Virus record (IMG/VR): IMGVR_UViG_3300025102_000024
Coordinates: 1-61,894 of that record
DNA from: a virus
Length of the DNA: 61,894 bases
Reading direction: 5' to 3' (one strand)
Position 1 is the first letter of the stretch, and each line of letters begins with the position of its first letter. The position numbers and the translations under genes were made by a program. Shown here piece by piece: positions 7,628-16,437 of the stretch. Below the pieces are notes generated by a model. The model had not been told where the DNA came from, ran no database searches, and worked only from the letters and a program-made list of their open reading frames with translations.

Positions 7628-8725
7628 TTATGCGTCTGTCATATAAGTAATATTATATTCAACTAAAAAATCTTTATTATGAAAAGTTTTATTTGTAGCG
7701 TATGATATTAAAGCACCAGAGGCATCATGAGTAGCTCTGCTTATCCAGAATGAAAGATTTGAGCCACTCATACCTACAGCAATCTGACCTTGATTATAAT
7801 TGTATACATTATTATTAGTTCCATACCAGTCAGTAGTCTGCCAAGTAACTGACCCGTAAGCGTGTCTGTAACCTGATCCATTAGGTGCAAAAGGAACTCC
7901 TGATATTTTTAATATATCGGTTTGCGAAGTAAATAAAGGTTTTGTACCCCCACCTTGTAATAATCCAGCAAGATTAACTAATCTTCCAATTTTTGTATAT
8001 TTTCCTTGTGCTGCTGCATAAGCTGGAGTGTTAGACAAACCAACAAGATTTGGACCCCAATTTCCTTCTTCATAGTCGTCAAGAGCGTTGGCTGCTGCGG
8101 TGTCTCCGTTAAATGATATTCCTCCACCAGATTGAAACCTTACTTCCTCAGTATTATTGACTCCAAAAATTATTGGAGCATTTCCACTTTGCCAAACTTG
8201 TGCTGCGTTTGCTCCTCCTATCGCACCACTACTTGTTCCTAATTTATTAATTGAGAAATAACCACCACTTCCACTAGATTGCTGTAGTTTTACTGTTGCA
8301 AAAGATGTATTTGTTGAGTTTTGAACCAGCACAGTTGGTATTGCTGGTTTAGATACATTGAGATTCCCTGCACCTACTGCTAAATCACTACCATCAAAAG
8401 TTAAATTAGATTCACCATTTAAGTTAACACCACTTCCACCAGTTATAACTCTGTTGTCTGCATTGTTTGCTATGGTTGCTTGTGCTGGTAATGAAGTTAA
8501 GTTTGCACCACTAATTGCTGGAAGTGTACCAGTTAATTGTCCAGCAGGTATACTGGTTAAGTTTGCACCACTACCAGTTACAGCACCAGTTACATTACCA
8601 GTTACATTACCACTAAAACTATTTGCAGTAACAATACCAGAAACAATCGCACCAGTATCTGAGAAGGTTACTGTTGATAACCCACTTCGGTTTATTATTT
8701 TATTTACTCTAATTTCTGATGCCAT
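7628..8725 (-). CDS. Modular fibre protein, YTKIGR-type C-terminal domain
   Basis: Predicted 365 aa. The N-terminal module is MASEIRVNKIINRSGLSTVT; shaft repeats GIVTANSFSGNVTGNVTGAV and LTGTLPAISGANLTSLP follow. From about residue 215 the DDYEEGNWGPNLVG and GKYTKIGRLVNLAGLLQGGG pattern marks a C-terminal domain common in phage fibres from marine samples, ending YNITYMTDA. Receptor binding is inferred. It overlaps the upstream gene by one base. Confidence 0.78.
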   Translation of the reverse strand: MASEIRVNKIINRSGLSTVTFSDTGAIVSGIVTANSFSGNVTGNVTGAVTGSGANLTSIPAGQLTGTLPAISGANLTSLPAQATIANNADNRVITGGSGVNLNGESNLTFDGSDLAVGAGNLNVSKPAIPTVLVQNSTNTSFATVKLQQSSGSGGYFSINKLGTSSGAIGGANAAQVWQSGNAPIIFGVNNTEEVRFQSGGGISFNGDTAAANALDDYEEGNWGPNLVGLSNTPAYAAAQGKYTKIGRLVNLAGLLQGGGTKPLFTSQTDILKISGVPFAPNGSGYRHAYGSVTWQTTDWYGTNNNVYNYNQGQIAVGMSGSNLSFWISRATHDASGALISYATNKTFHNKDFLVEYNITYMTDA

Positions 8726-9417
8726 TATCCTTTTATTTCCATTACTGTGATGTTAGAGATATATCTACCTCTCTTATTAGTATCACTATCACTATTAGAT
8801 CTATTCAAATGAATATATTGCTGACTGCCAGCATTATGATAAAAAGCATAATGAAACTTATGCTCGTTTGTATCTGCACATGAGATGTAAACGTGAATAG
8901 GTATGGTAAAAACTCCCTCAGTATTTCCACTATCACCACCAGAAAGAGATCGTCTTCTACTACTAGCTGCATCTCCAAGAGCTCCAGCTGTGGTAACAGC
9001 AGAATTATTATCATACAACATTGAATTAACAGCTAATCCATTTGAACCAATAACAACCTGCCCTGTTATTAAAAAGAAATTTGAAGCACTAGAAGCAGTG
9101 ATAGTAACTCTCAATAAATCATTATTAAAACTCCAAATAGCACCAGAATTAGTATTATCACTATATGCCGATGTTAATGTAGTATTTTTAACTTGAACAA
9201 TACCACCAGTAGGGACAGGTATATTTGTTAAGTTTGCACCACTACCACTGAATGAAGTTGCAGTACATACACCAGCAAATTGTGCGTGACCTTGATGAGA
9301 TATTGTTGCACCAATACCAGTCGTTCCAGTCAGAGGTCCCACGGTCAATCCAGTGGTAAGACCGACACGATCTCCACCATTCTCTCCAACTATACTTGTA
9401 ACTCTAATTTCTGACAT
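8725..9417 (-). CDS. Modular fibre protein, GIVQVK-type jelly-roll domain
   Basis: Predicted 230 aa with N-terminal module MSEIRVTSIVGENGGDRVGL, one shaft repeat (VCTATSFSGSGANLTNIPVP), then a beta domain from GGIVQVKNTTLTSAYSD to ISNITVMEIKG. It is a paralogue of the heads at 4185 and 4682. A perfect TATAAATA late motif lies 4 nt before the ATG. Confidence 0.78.
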   Translation of the reverse strand: MSEIRVTSIVGENGGDRVGLTTGLTVGPLTGTTGIGATISHQGHAQFAGVCTATSFSGSGANLTNIPVPTGGIVQVKNTTLTSAYSDNTNSGAIWSFNNDLLRVTITASSASNFFLITGQVVIGSNGLAVNSMLYDNNSAVTTAGALGDAASSRRRSLSGGDSGNTEGVFTIPIHVYISCADTNEHKFHYAFYHNAGSQQYIHLNRSNSDSDTNKRGRYISNITVMEIKG

Positions 9418-9421
9418 ACTT

Positions 9422-9429
9422 TATTTATA
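9422..9429 (-). promoter_or_regulatory. T4-type late promoter motif TATAAATA
   Basis: Perfect on the minus strand. It overlaps the stop codon of the gene at 9425 and lies 4 nt before the ATG at 9417. Confidence 0.62.
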
Positions 9430-10624
9430 ATTCTGCACTAAAATTTAAAGTTGTAGGATCAGATTTCATAATCATACCACCACCAGAATTATTTTGCATA
9501 TTACTCGTGCTTGCCATTTCTAAACAAACTGAGGATATACCACCAGTATTTAGTATGTAAGCAGAAGTTCCATTAGCAATTGTCATACTTGATGCAGCGA
9601 AAGTAGCACTGTCATTATTAGCATCAAACATTAAATTACCAGATCCAGTATAAGTGGGGTTAGTCCTCATCGGCACTGGGAAATAAATTGCAAATCTAGC
9701 AGTAGAGGTACTATTTGCAAACGCAGCAATTCCCATAAAAGCATTAGTATTTCCTTTTATATTAAAGAAATAACGTTGACAATCACTTAATTGCTCTCTA
9801 AAATTTTTATGCTCGAACGGGGTCGCTACGGGACCAACTTCTAATTGAACTCCTGTGAGATACCAATAATTATTGGCATTGTCCCATAAGTTGACTTGGT
9901 TAGTAGATGCTCTATAACTGCCACCACTTGTCCAACTTGAAGTAGGAGAGACTGACACATCACTATTAGCACATAAGAACCAATCTACATACAAACCTAC
10001 AGTATTGTCATTAGGAATAGCATCTGCTGTATTACCAACTATTGTTATTGTTTTCTTTTCCCAAGTATCTGCTGAACTTATTGTGTAGTCAAATAAAACG
10101 TATTTTCCTTCTTGTATTACTTGAACAGAATATGTACCAGTTTTGTTTGAATATACCCAAAAAGATAAAGTCATTGTTTTAGCACTACTCGTGCCATATC
10201 TAAGATGCTGTAAATTTTGTCCTTCTATACGTTGTCCAATATTAGCACGTTGACCAGAACTCGGTGTTTCTGTATTTCCTATATCAACTTTTAAACTTTT
10301 AGTAAATCCTTCACTACTCGGTGCTGTCGTTGAATGGTAAATTTTAGCACTATCAGTATCAAAACTACCACCAAGAGATAATTTCCATCTATCTAAAGTA
10401 TAAATCGAAGAAGTAACAGGATTAAAATAACCTAAAGTGCCTGTTTGTACCCTTTGATTAACTTGCATCGCTCCATTTATTATAACATTGCGATGAGAAA
10501 GTTGTCCTTGTGTTGGTACAAAAGAAGTCGCAGTAACAATACCAGACATATTAATGCCCTTTGTAAAGTTAACGGGACTGTTCCCATTCTCTCCTAATAC
10601 ATTTGTGACTCTTATTTCTGACAT
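9425..10624 (-). CDS. Modular fibre protein with the SHRN-type C-terminal domain
   Basis: Predicted 399 aa. The N-terminal module MSEIRVTNVLGENGNSPVNF is followed by a short shaft, then HRNVIINGAMQVNQRVQTG opening the large beta domain (TMTLSFWVYSNKTG, NYWYLTGVQLEVGPVATPFE, LSDCQRYF) and the terminal TLNFSAEL. It is the second of five copies of this domain. The TGVQLEVG..AT.FEHR motif is nearly invariant while the rest varies strongly, as expected for receptor-binding proteins with a conserved core. Confidence 0.82.
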   Translation of the reverse strand: MSEIRVTNVLGENGNSPVNFTKGINMSGIVTATSFVPTQGQLSHRNVIINGAMQVNQRVQTGTLGYFNPVTSSIYTLDRWKLSLGGSFDTDSAKIYHSTTAPSSEGFTKSLKVDIGNTETPSSGQRANIGQRIEGQNLQHLRYGTSSAKTMTLSFWVYSNKTGTYSVQVIQEGKYVLFDYTISSADTWEKKTITIVGNTADAIPNDNTVGLYVDWFLCANSDVSVSPTSSWTSGGSYRASTNQVNLWDNANNYWYLTGVQLEVGPVATPFEHKNFREQLSDCQRYFFNIKGNTNAFMGIAAFANSTSTARFAIYFPVPMRTNPTYTGSGNLMFDANNDSATFAASSMTIANGTSAYILNTGGISSVCLEMASTSNMQNNSGGGMIMKSDPTTLNFSAEL

Positions 10625-10628
10625 TTAA

Positions 10629-10967
10629 TTATAATGGTTTTGGATTATCACTCTTTACCTTGGCGATTGCATCTTTCCAAGTTGTAGTGCCATTGACAGC
10701 ATCCCAATATTGCATATCTAATTGTTCTGCCAAGCTAGGGAAAGCATCTCGTCTTTTTGATTTGTAACTATCATTTTCTAAATCCCACGCAGTTTGTAAT
10801 GCAACGAGTCCTGATGTGCAGTCTGATTCTGATGGTTTTGAACCACCATCATGTACTATAAGATTTGAATAAATTTTATTTTTAGAATTACTCCATCCAA
10901 ACCACTGTCCTGTTCTCACAGTAACAAGATAATCTTCTATATGATCTGGTCTACCATCTATTCTCAT
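10629..10967 (-). CDS. Small conserved protein, probable fibre-assembly helper
   Basis: Predicted 112 aa: MRIDGRPDHIEDYLVTVRTG, then IYSNLIVHDGGSKPSESDCT, LQTAWDLENDSYKSKRRDAF and a C-terminal helix ending KVKSDNPKPL. The RRDAFPSLAEQLDMQYWDA stretch is the cyanophage tail-assembly type of helix. It sits between two fibre genes and shares the ATG/TAA junction with the upstream one. The chaperone role is inferred from size and position. Confidence 0.68.
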   Translation of the reverse strand: MRIDGRPDHIEDYLVTVRTGQWFGWSNSKNKIYSNLIVHDGGSKPSESDCTSGLVALQTAWDLENDSYKSKRRDAFPSLAEQLDMQYWDAVNGTTTWKDAIAKVKSDNPKPL

Positions 10968-11641
10968 TATGTATCTCCTAATTTAACAAAGGTAAAAGAG
11001 TTTTCATTATATCCAGTATTGCCAAGAAACAATACAGAACTTCTATTTGTATAAGCTCGAAATTTTACTTTATGAGTAGATGTGCTTGTTACATCAAAAA
11101 TAAAATTAGCAACTGCATTATTTATATTGTAATCTGCCGAAAAAGTGGCAAATCCATCAGCAGCAAGAGCATAACTACTATTATTTGTAGTAACTTGTAT
11201 CTGTAGTTCAGCAAATCTATTATCTCCAGAATTTCTTTTAAAAGGCATACATGCCATAATTTGATAAATTCCAGTTGAAGGAAATGTAAATATTCCACTT
11301 GATTGGGTCATACCAGAACCAATTTGACCATGACTATTTGTATCGCCTCTTTCCCAATTTGAAGTAAAGTCCGTTATTCCATCTGAGGTCATAGTTCCAC
11401 CAGAAGTTATTCTCCATTGGTCTGCCATCGAAAGACCAGATGATAAACCAGTTAAGTTTGCACCACTGATTGCTGGTAAAGTTCCAGTTAGATTTGCTGC
11501 AGGTAAAGTAGTTAAGTTTGCGCCACTACCACTAAAACTTGTTGCAGTAATAATACCAGAAGATACATTAATACCTTTGGCAAAATTAACAGCATCAAGT
11601 CCATTATCTGCTATTATATTGTTAACTCTAATCTCAGACAT
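10967..11641 (-). CDS. Fibre protein with a C1q/TNF-like domain
   Basis: Predicted 224 aa. The N-terminal module MSEIRVNNIIADNGLDAVNF, shaft repeats (GIITATSFSGSGANLTTLPA, NLTGTLPAISGANLTGLSS), then a jelly-roll domain of about 140 aa: ADQWRITSGG, SGIFTFPSTGIYQIMACMPF, STHKVKFRAYTN and the ending SFTFVKLGDT. The FPSTGIYQI element is typical of C1q-like domains. A GGAGGAG ribosome site and a CTAAATA motif precede the start. Confidence 0.8.
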   Translation of the reverse strand: MSEIRVNNIIADNGLDAVNFAKGINVSSGIITATSFSGSGANLTTLPAANLTGTLPAISGANLTGLSSGLSMADQWRITSGGTMTSDGITDFTSNWERGDTNSHGQIGSGMTQSSGIFTFPSTGIYQIMACMPFKRNSGDNRFAELQIQVTTNNSSYALAADGFATFSADYNINNAVANFIFDVTSTSTHKVKFRAYTNRSSVLFLGNTGYNENSFTFVKLGDT

Positions 11642-11660
11642 TTTAAATATTCTCCTCCAC

Positions 11661-11667
11661 TATTTAG
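11661..11667 (-). promoter_or_regulatory. Late promoter motif CTAAATA
   Basis: Minus strand CTAAATA, 19 nt before the ATG at 11641, followed by a GGAGGAG ribosome site; it overlaps the stop of the upstream gene. Confidence 0.6.
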
Positions 11668-12113
11668 AACACCTCTAAAACATTCATAATGAATGTTGTT
11701 CCAGCAGACACATGGAATGTTGCACCAGTTGAAACTACAATTCGACTCAATCTTGTGAATGTTGTATTACCTGACATATTATCAGATTCAATCCTTACTG
11801 ATTGACCTGCACCAACTGTAAATGATTCTGTTGTTTTGAATATCAGATTTTCAAGAGTACCTTGTGTACTACTCAGTGCTGTTGAAAATCCACTGACTCC
11901 AGTTAGATTTGCACCATCTCCACTGAATGATGTTGCAGTAACACTACCACTACTTACGTTTACATTACCACCAGTTACATTTATACCACTTCTTGCTGTT
12001 ACAATACCGATTGAGTCTACGTTTGCAACGTCTTCATAGGTCAGTGTACCACCGATGCCAATGTCACCTGGTGTGGTTATGTCTCCTGTAATTCCGTTTA
12101 GTTGTATTCCCAT
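11664..12113 (-). CDS. Small modular virion protein
   Basis: Predicted 149 aa starting MGIQLNGITGDITTPGDIGI, then the shared TLTYEDVANVDSIGIVTARS segment and GSVTATSFSGDGANLTGVSG. The C-terminus (LIFKTTESFTVGAGQSVRIE, then VSAGTTFIMNVLEVF) is a short beta domain. It may be a shaft or cap subunit. Its DNA shares the repeated YEDV block with several genes in both arrays. Confidence 0.74.
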   Translation of the reverse strand: MGIQLNGITGDITTPGDIGIGGTLTYEDVANVDSIGIVTARSGINVTGGNVNVSSGSVTATSFSGDGANLTGVSGFSTALSSTQGTLENLIFKTTESFTVGAGQSVRIESDNMSGNTTFTRLSRIVVSTGATFHVSAGTTFIMNVLEVF

Positions 12114-12133
12114 CAGGTTTTTAGTTATTTATC

Positions 12134-12679
12134 TTATGATTGAATTGGAGCGCACTTAATAATACCCATCTCATTACCAGCTGAAAAGTAATTAATATTT
12201 ATAACAACTCTTCTTGGATCATTTGTCAAAGATGTGCCAGTGTGTCTTTTATTACTATCGAAGATAACAATTCGATTTTCTACACTCTCCACAATTCCTT
12301 CATTTTCAAAAGAAGTGTAACCATCACAAGTATTTAAATAAAAAATAGCAGTCTTTGAATTTGGAAATCTTTGATCAACATGATATCCATGTTCAACGAT
12401 ACTCGGAGTTTTAGTTGTAAGATTTGCTTTAATTCTAATTATTGCAGCGACATTTAATTTATCTAAGAGAGGAGGCATACGTTCAAATAATCTACTTTCT
12501 GGCATTGCACCTCCGTGTATTCCATGAACAAATTGATAATTATCAAGGTCTGATACTCCTGTCCTTAATTCATCTCTTTCTACAACTTCACTCCATTCCC
12601 ACTTACAATCAAATGAAAAAAATGCTTGTTGTATATTAATAAACGAATCATAATCTAAAAAATTATCAATAACTTGCAT
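12134..12679 (-). CDS. 2OG-Fe(II) oxygenase (prolyl-hydroxylase-like)
   Basis: Predicted 181 aa. The Fe(II) ligands are H100-x-D102 (GYHVDQ) and H146 (KRHTGTS), and R157 (DPRRVVININYF) would bind 2-oxoglutarate. The N-terminal QVIDNFLDYDSFINIQ and the internal YQFVHGIHGG parallel the paralogue at 6132 (DDFLPF, FQFVHVF). Both are intact by their key residues. It sits between two fibre genes with only 3 nt to the 492-aa protein, so it is probably co-expressed late. The substrate is unknown. Confidence 0.86.
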   Translation of the reverse strand: MQVIDNFLDYDSFINIQQAFFSFDCKWEWSEVVERDELRTGVSDLDNYQFVHGIHGGAMPESRLFERMPPLLDKLNVAAIIRIKANLTTKTPSIVEHGYHVDQRFPNSKTAIFYLNTCDGYTSFENEGIVESVENRIVIFDSNKRHTGTSLTNDPRRVVININYFSAGNEMGIIKCAPIQS

Positions 12680-12682
12680 AAA

Positions 12683-14161
12683 TTATAATTCAGATGTTGC
12701 TGTAAAATTTTCCCACCAATTATCGTCCTGACCTACAGTATAACTAAAATAATCTTTACCAATATATGAAGTTCCACCAGTTCTTCTAGCATTTCCACCA
12801 ATCGTAGGTGTATCTCTCATTTGTGTTGGATAAAAGACGTTTACATAAGTTGAATTATTACCCCATCTACCTGCGTAAATATTACCATTTGATGTAAGAG
12901 GTTTGTAAAAATATCGTTGGCAACGTGCGAGTTCTTCTTTATAGCTGCGGTGCTCGAACGGAGTTGCCACAGGTCCAACTTCTAATTGAACTCCTGTGAT
13001 TTGAAAAGATGCATTATTTGTTGTGTACCAAGTTGTAGCATAATCAGGCATTCTTGCAGCATTATCCAAATTACCCCAAGTATTAAGAGTTGCACCAGAA
13101 GATGTATAATCTGTGCCAAAAAATGGACTCCAAACAATTTCGAGTCCCATAGCTATTCTATTTGCTGCACTATCAGTGTCAAATTCTAGATTTGAATTAC
13201 CAGGTATTTTTACAATTACTTTTTTCCAAGTTGCGAAAGCTAACGTACCTGTTTCAAAAGCGTAATGTTGTGCTGTACTTGAATCAGGTACTTTTAAATA
13301 ACCATAAGTATTGAGATTAGCATTTACCCCCTGCTTTACCCAAAAAGATAAAGTTATAAAACTATTTGCATCAGTATAGTTCCAACCACATTGTGCCATT
13401 TCTTGTGCTTCAATTTTATGACTCATGTAAATATAATCTGCAGCACCAGCACCAGATGTTTGGTTTCCATTTGAAATACCCCAAGCTGTTCTAAATCCCT
13501 CTTTGTAAGGATGGGGACCAGTCATCGGTAGATGATATTGAGCTGGTGCAGATACACCAAATATAGTTTGTGTGGGGTTTGCATCTGTGCCTGTAAAATA
13601 CATCGCAAATCTATCAACAGTTTGATAACCAGAAGATGTAGATGACGAACCCCTTTGATTTATTTTAAAATCTCCGTTGACAATGATGTTGCGATGAGAA
13701 AGTTGTCCTGTCGTTGGAACTAAAGCAGTTGCAGTTATAATGCCTGATGTATTTGCACTTCCATCAGTTCCTAAACCAGCACCAGTCATTTGTGATGCAT
13801 CACCACGGAAACTTGTTGCAGTTATAATACCACTTGCATTGCCAATTTTTATATTGCTTCCTACATTTAAATCATTACCAACTAAATTTATTCCCAATCT
13901 TGCGGTTACTATACCAACTGAATCTATATTTGCTACGTCCTCATATGTTAATACACCACCAACTCCTAGATTTCCTGTGATAGTAGCACTTGCAGCATTT
14001 ATTGTTCCACCAACAAATGTTGTCGCAGTTATAACACCAGAAGTTATATTATTTACAGTTACATCAGCAGCAGTTCCATCGGCACGAAAGATCGAAATAT
14101 CACCACCATTTCCAGTGATACTTGAAACTCCTGATATACTATTTGGTCGAATTACTGTCAT
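12683..14161 (-). CDS. Long modular fibre protein with the SHRN-type C-terminal domain
   Basis: Predicted 492 aa. The N-terminus MTVIRPNSISGVSSITGNGG is followed by shaft modules (GVITATTFVGGTINAASATI, VLTYEDVANIDSVGIVTARL), then HRNIIVNGDFKINQRGSSST opening the beta domain with FITLSFWVKQGVN, ITGVQLEVGPVATPFEHRSY and ELARCQRYFYKP, and the end NFTATSEL. The usual NGAM is NGDF here. It is one of five copies of the domain and the longest shaft among them in array 1. Confidence 0.82.
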   Translation of the reverse strand: MTVIRPNSISGVSSITGNGGDISIFRADGTAADVTVNNITSGVITATTFVGGTINAASATITGNLGVGGVLTYEDVANIDSVGIVTARLGINLVGNDLNVGSNIKIGNASGIITATSFRGDASQMTGAGLGTDGSANTSGIITATALVPTTGQLSHRNIIVNGDFKINQRGSSSTSSGYQTVDRFAMYFTGTDANPTQTIFGVSAPAQYHLPMTGPHPYKEGFRTAWGISNGNQTSGAGAADYIYMSHKIEAQEMAQCGWNYTDANSFITLSFWVKQGVNANLNTYGYLKVPDSSTAQHYAFETGTLAFATWKKVIVKIPGNSNLEFDTDSAANRIAMGLEIVWSPFFGTDYTSSGATLNTWGNLDNAARMPDYATTWYTTNNASFQITGVQLEVGPVATPFEHRSYKEELARCQRYFYKPLTSNGNIYAGRWGNNSTYVNVFYPTQMRDTPTIGGNARRTGGTSYIGKDYFSYTVGQDDNWWENFTATSEL

Positions 14162-14172
14162 ATCTTTATTTA

Positions 14173-15462
14173 TTAAACCACCACAAAATTACCATCAACA
14201 TTCAGAACACCATTGACTGATACAGGACCTGCCATCAAACCATTCATTGAAGTTCCAATATAATGATTACCATTGATTGCATTATCATATAGTATCATAC
14301 CATTACTAATATAAAGTCCTCTTGCAGAATTACCAACACCTTGTAGATCAGCATCATCAGTGCTTGTTGTTCCAACACCAACGATTGCAGAAGAAGTTTG
14401 AATACCAGTGACTGATGTAGTGAATGCACTTGAACCTCCACCACCAGCAATGCTAATATCAATTACATTACCAGTTTGCTTAAATGTATTACCAGCACCA
14501 ACAAAGTTTAATGTGCGAACTGTTCCAATCGCAACACTACCAGACTGAATACCAACTATTGGATCAGAATCTGTAATCGTTACATTACCTGATCTACCTA
14601 AGAATCCTGTGACACCACTTGTAGAAGCACCAGCAAATCCAATATGTCTTACGTGAATGACTGTGCCATTCGCAGGTGCAGATGCAAAGGTAAGTGAATT
14701 AGAACCTGTGCCTGATACTGTATAAGATCTTGTATTCTGTGAATCAGATGGATACTGCATCACACCATCTAATGCAACTAATATATTATCATTATTAACG
14801 ACTGCTCTTGATAAAGTAAATGTAGTTGTGCTTCCATCAGCAGTAAATGTATCTACCTTATTATCTGAGATGTCAAATGTTGGAAAATTATTTGCTACAA
14901 GATTTCCAAATATAACATCAGTTGAAGATGGTGCTGCTGCGAATACAATTATAGAACCATTTGAATCTATACCATATCCATTTGCAGGTGATGTAGAATC
15001 GTGTGGTCTTTGGATGACACCATTATGTGATAAGAACAACTGTGCTGCTCTTGTCATCTGTGCTTTTGTGCCACTATCATATGTTGCAACAAACTTTGTA
15101 TTGACACTATCAAATGCAACACTTAATGTATGTGCTGCTCCAGTTCCAGTTCCCGTAATATTAATTTTGTTTCCAGCAGCTGCATCAGATGCATTTGCTG
15201 CTAATTGAATTGTATTATGATCTACTTTAATTGTAAAATATACAGTCCCGTTTGAAAGACCTGTGATATTTCCTCCACCACCATTCGTATATGTGACTCT
15301 TGAACCTGTAAGGAAACGATGATTATTTAATGTAATTGTATCAGCAGACTGACTGACTACTGCTGCATTTGAACCATCAAATGTCGTTGTGAACGCAAGA
15401 TCATCTAAGATCTTAAAACTATTATTCTCTCCAGTTGCGTTACGATTACCTAGATATGCCAT
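14173..15462 (-). CDS. Virion/fibre structural protein with the GPV-type cap
   Basis: Predicted 429 aa. It starts MAYLGNRNATGENNSFKILD, a form also seen in the next gene (MPYLGRELTSGNYLKLDD). It contains beta-rich segments such as TITLNNHRFLTGSRVTYTNG, FTADGSTTTFTLSRAVVNND, NILVALDGVMQYPSDS and IHVRHIGFAG. The end (GTSMNGLMAGPVSVNGVLNV, then DGNFVVV) is the shared cap. The TxxFTL and LDGVxQ patterns are typical of large cyanophage structural proteins. The exact place in the virion is unknown. Confidence 0.78.
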   Translation of the reverse strand: MAYLGNRNATGENNSFKILDDLAFTTTFDGSNAAVVSQSADTITLNNHRFLTGSRVTYTNGGGGNITGLSNGTVYFTIKVDHNTIQLAANASDAAAGNKINITGTGTGAAHTLSVAFDSVNTKFVATYDSGTKAQMTRAAQLFLSHNGVIQRPHDSTSPANGYGIDSNGSIIVFAAAPSSTDVIFGNLVANNFPTFDISDNKVDTFTADGSTTTFTLSRAVVNNDNILVALDGVMQYPSDSQNTRSYTVSGTGSNSLTFASAPANGTVIHVRHIGFAGASTSGVTGFLGRSGNVTITDSDPIVGIQSGSVAIGTVRTLNFVGAGNTFKQTGNVIDISIAGGGGSSAFTTSVTGIQTSSAIVGVGTTSTDDADLQGVGNSARGLYISNGMILYDNAINGNHYIGTSMNGLMAGPVSVNGVLNVDGNFVVV

Positions 15463-15463
15463 A

Positions 15464-16231
15464 TTATACCACCACTAAAACTGAACCTGTTGCAACATCA
15501 ATTGTTGCTCCGACTGCAACACTGACCGTACCAATCAATAATCCATTCTTTCCAGAAGGAACATTAATACTACTACTAATATCATTATCAATTAGAAGTG
15601 CACCATCAGTAATTGCAATGTTACCTAATGATTGTAATGCACCTTCGGAGTTTGCTGTACCAACTGCTGATGCTGTACCAACACCAACAACTTTACTTGT
15701 GGCAACACCGACTGCATCAGATGCCCAAGTACCAGCAGCACCAACACCACCTCCTCCTCCTTGGAAGAATACTGTTGCAATACCAACATCTGCGTTAAAA
15801 AATCCTGTAGTAACACCAGGACCTGCAAAGTTGATTTGAGTAACTGCTGTACCAACAGTGACTGATGAAGTGTTGTTGTAATTAGATGTTGAAACACCTA
15901 ACTTTGCACTATCATTTAATTGTGTTAATCCAACAGAACCATCAGCTGGAACTCCAATTCCTAATGCAAGACCAAGAACAATAATAAAAGCATCATCAGA
16001 TGCACCAGGTGCAGTCGCAAATGTTATTTCATTATTATTAATCTGATATGCAGAGTCTGCTTCTTGGATTACACCAGCAACTGATACTAGAAGTGAGAAT
16101 GATGAACCAGGAAAAAAATCACTACCACCACTCTTCAATTGAAAAGTGACAGTAGATCCATTAAACTGAGATGATATGTCATCTAGTTTAAGATAATTTC
16201 CTGATGTGAGTTCTCGACCTAAGTATGGCAT
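15464..16231 (-). CDS. Virion/fibre structural protein with the GPV-type cap
   Basis: Predicted 255 aa, a shorter relative of the 429-aa neighbour: MPYLGRELTSGNYLKLDDIS, STVTFQLKSGGSDFFPGSSF, LLVSVAGVIQEADSAYQINN, a glycine-rich hinge (FQGGGGGVGAAG) and the cap GKNGLLIGTVSVAVGATIDV then SVLVVV. The two adjacent genes share both ends, which suggests duplication. A structural role in tail or fibre is inferred. Confidence 0.77.
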   Translation of the reverse strand: MPYLGRELTSGNYLKLDDISSQFNGSTVTFQLKSGGSDFFPGSSFSLLVSVAGVIQEADSAYQINNNEITFATAPGASDDAFIIVLGLALGIGVPADGSVGLTQLNDSAKLGVSTSNYNNTSSVTVGTAVTQINFAGPGVTTGFFNADVGIATVFFQGGGGGVGAAGTWASDAVGVATSKVVGVGTASAVGTANSEGALQSLGNIAITDGALLIDNDISSSINVPSGKNGLLIGTVSVAVGATIDVATGSVLVVV

Positions 16232-16245
16232 TATATCTTTTTAGT

Positions 16246-16252
16246 TATTTAG
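16246..16252 (-). promoter_or_regulatory. Late promoter motif CTAAATA with conserved flank
   Basis: Minus strand CTAAATAACTAAAAAGATAT, 14 nt before the ATG at 16231 and overlapping the stop of the gene at 16249. Confidence 0.62.
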
Positions 16253-16434
16253 TCGGCTGCTTCTGGACTATTGCCAGCAGCTACCCATGCGAGATAGACC
16301 TGATAATCTGTATTGTTCTCTTTAAAAGGAATTACTTTTCTTATATCACCATTCATAATTTCTACACCATCAGGTTCTGTTACATCTACACCATTTTTCA
16401 TTAGTTTATAGATTGGGTTTGTTGGGTATGCCAT
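16249..16434 (-). CDS. Small protein following an SHRN-type fibre gene
   Basis: Predicted 61 aa: MAYPTNPIYKLMKNGVDVTE and a C-terminal end YLAWVAAGNSPEAAD. A second copy of this family lies at 52704 (ending YLSWVSAGNTAEAAD). Each directly follows an SHRN-type fibre gene in transcription order. The W-A/S-AGN-EAAD tail is seen in small cyanophage proteins. It may be a fibre-assembly helper or small virion component; this is inference from position. Confidence 0.7.
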   Translation of the reverse strand: MAYPTNPIYKLMKNGVDVTEPDGVEIMNGDIRKVIPFKENNTDYQVYLAWVAAGNSPEAAD

Positions 16435-16437
16435 TGT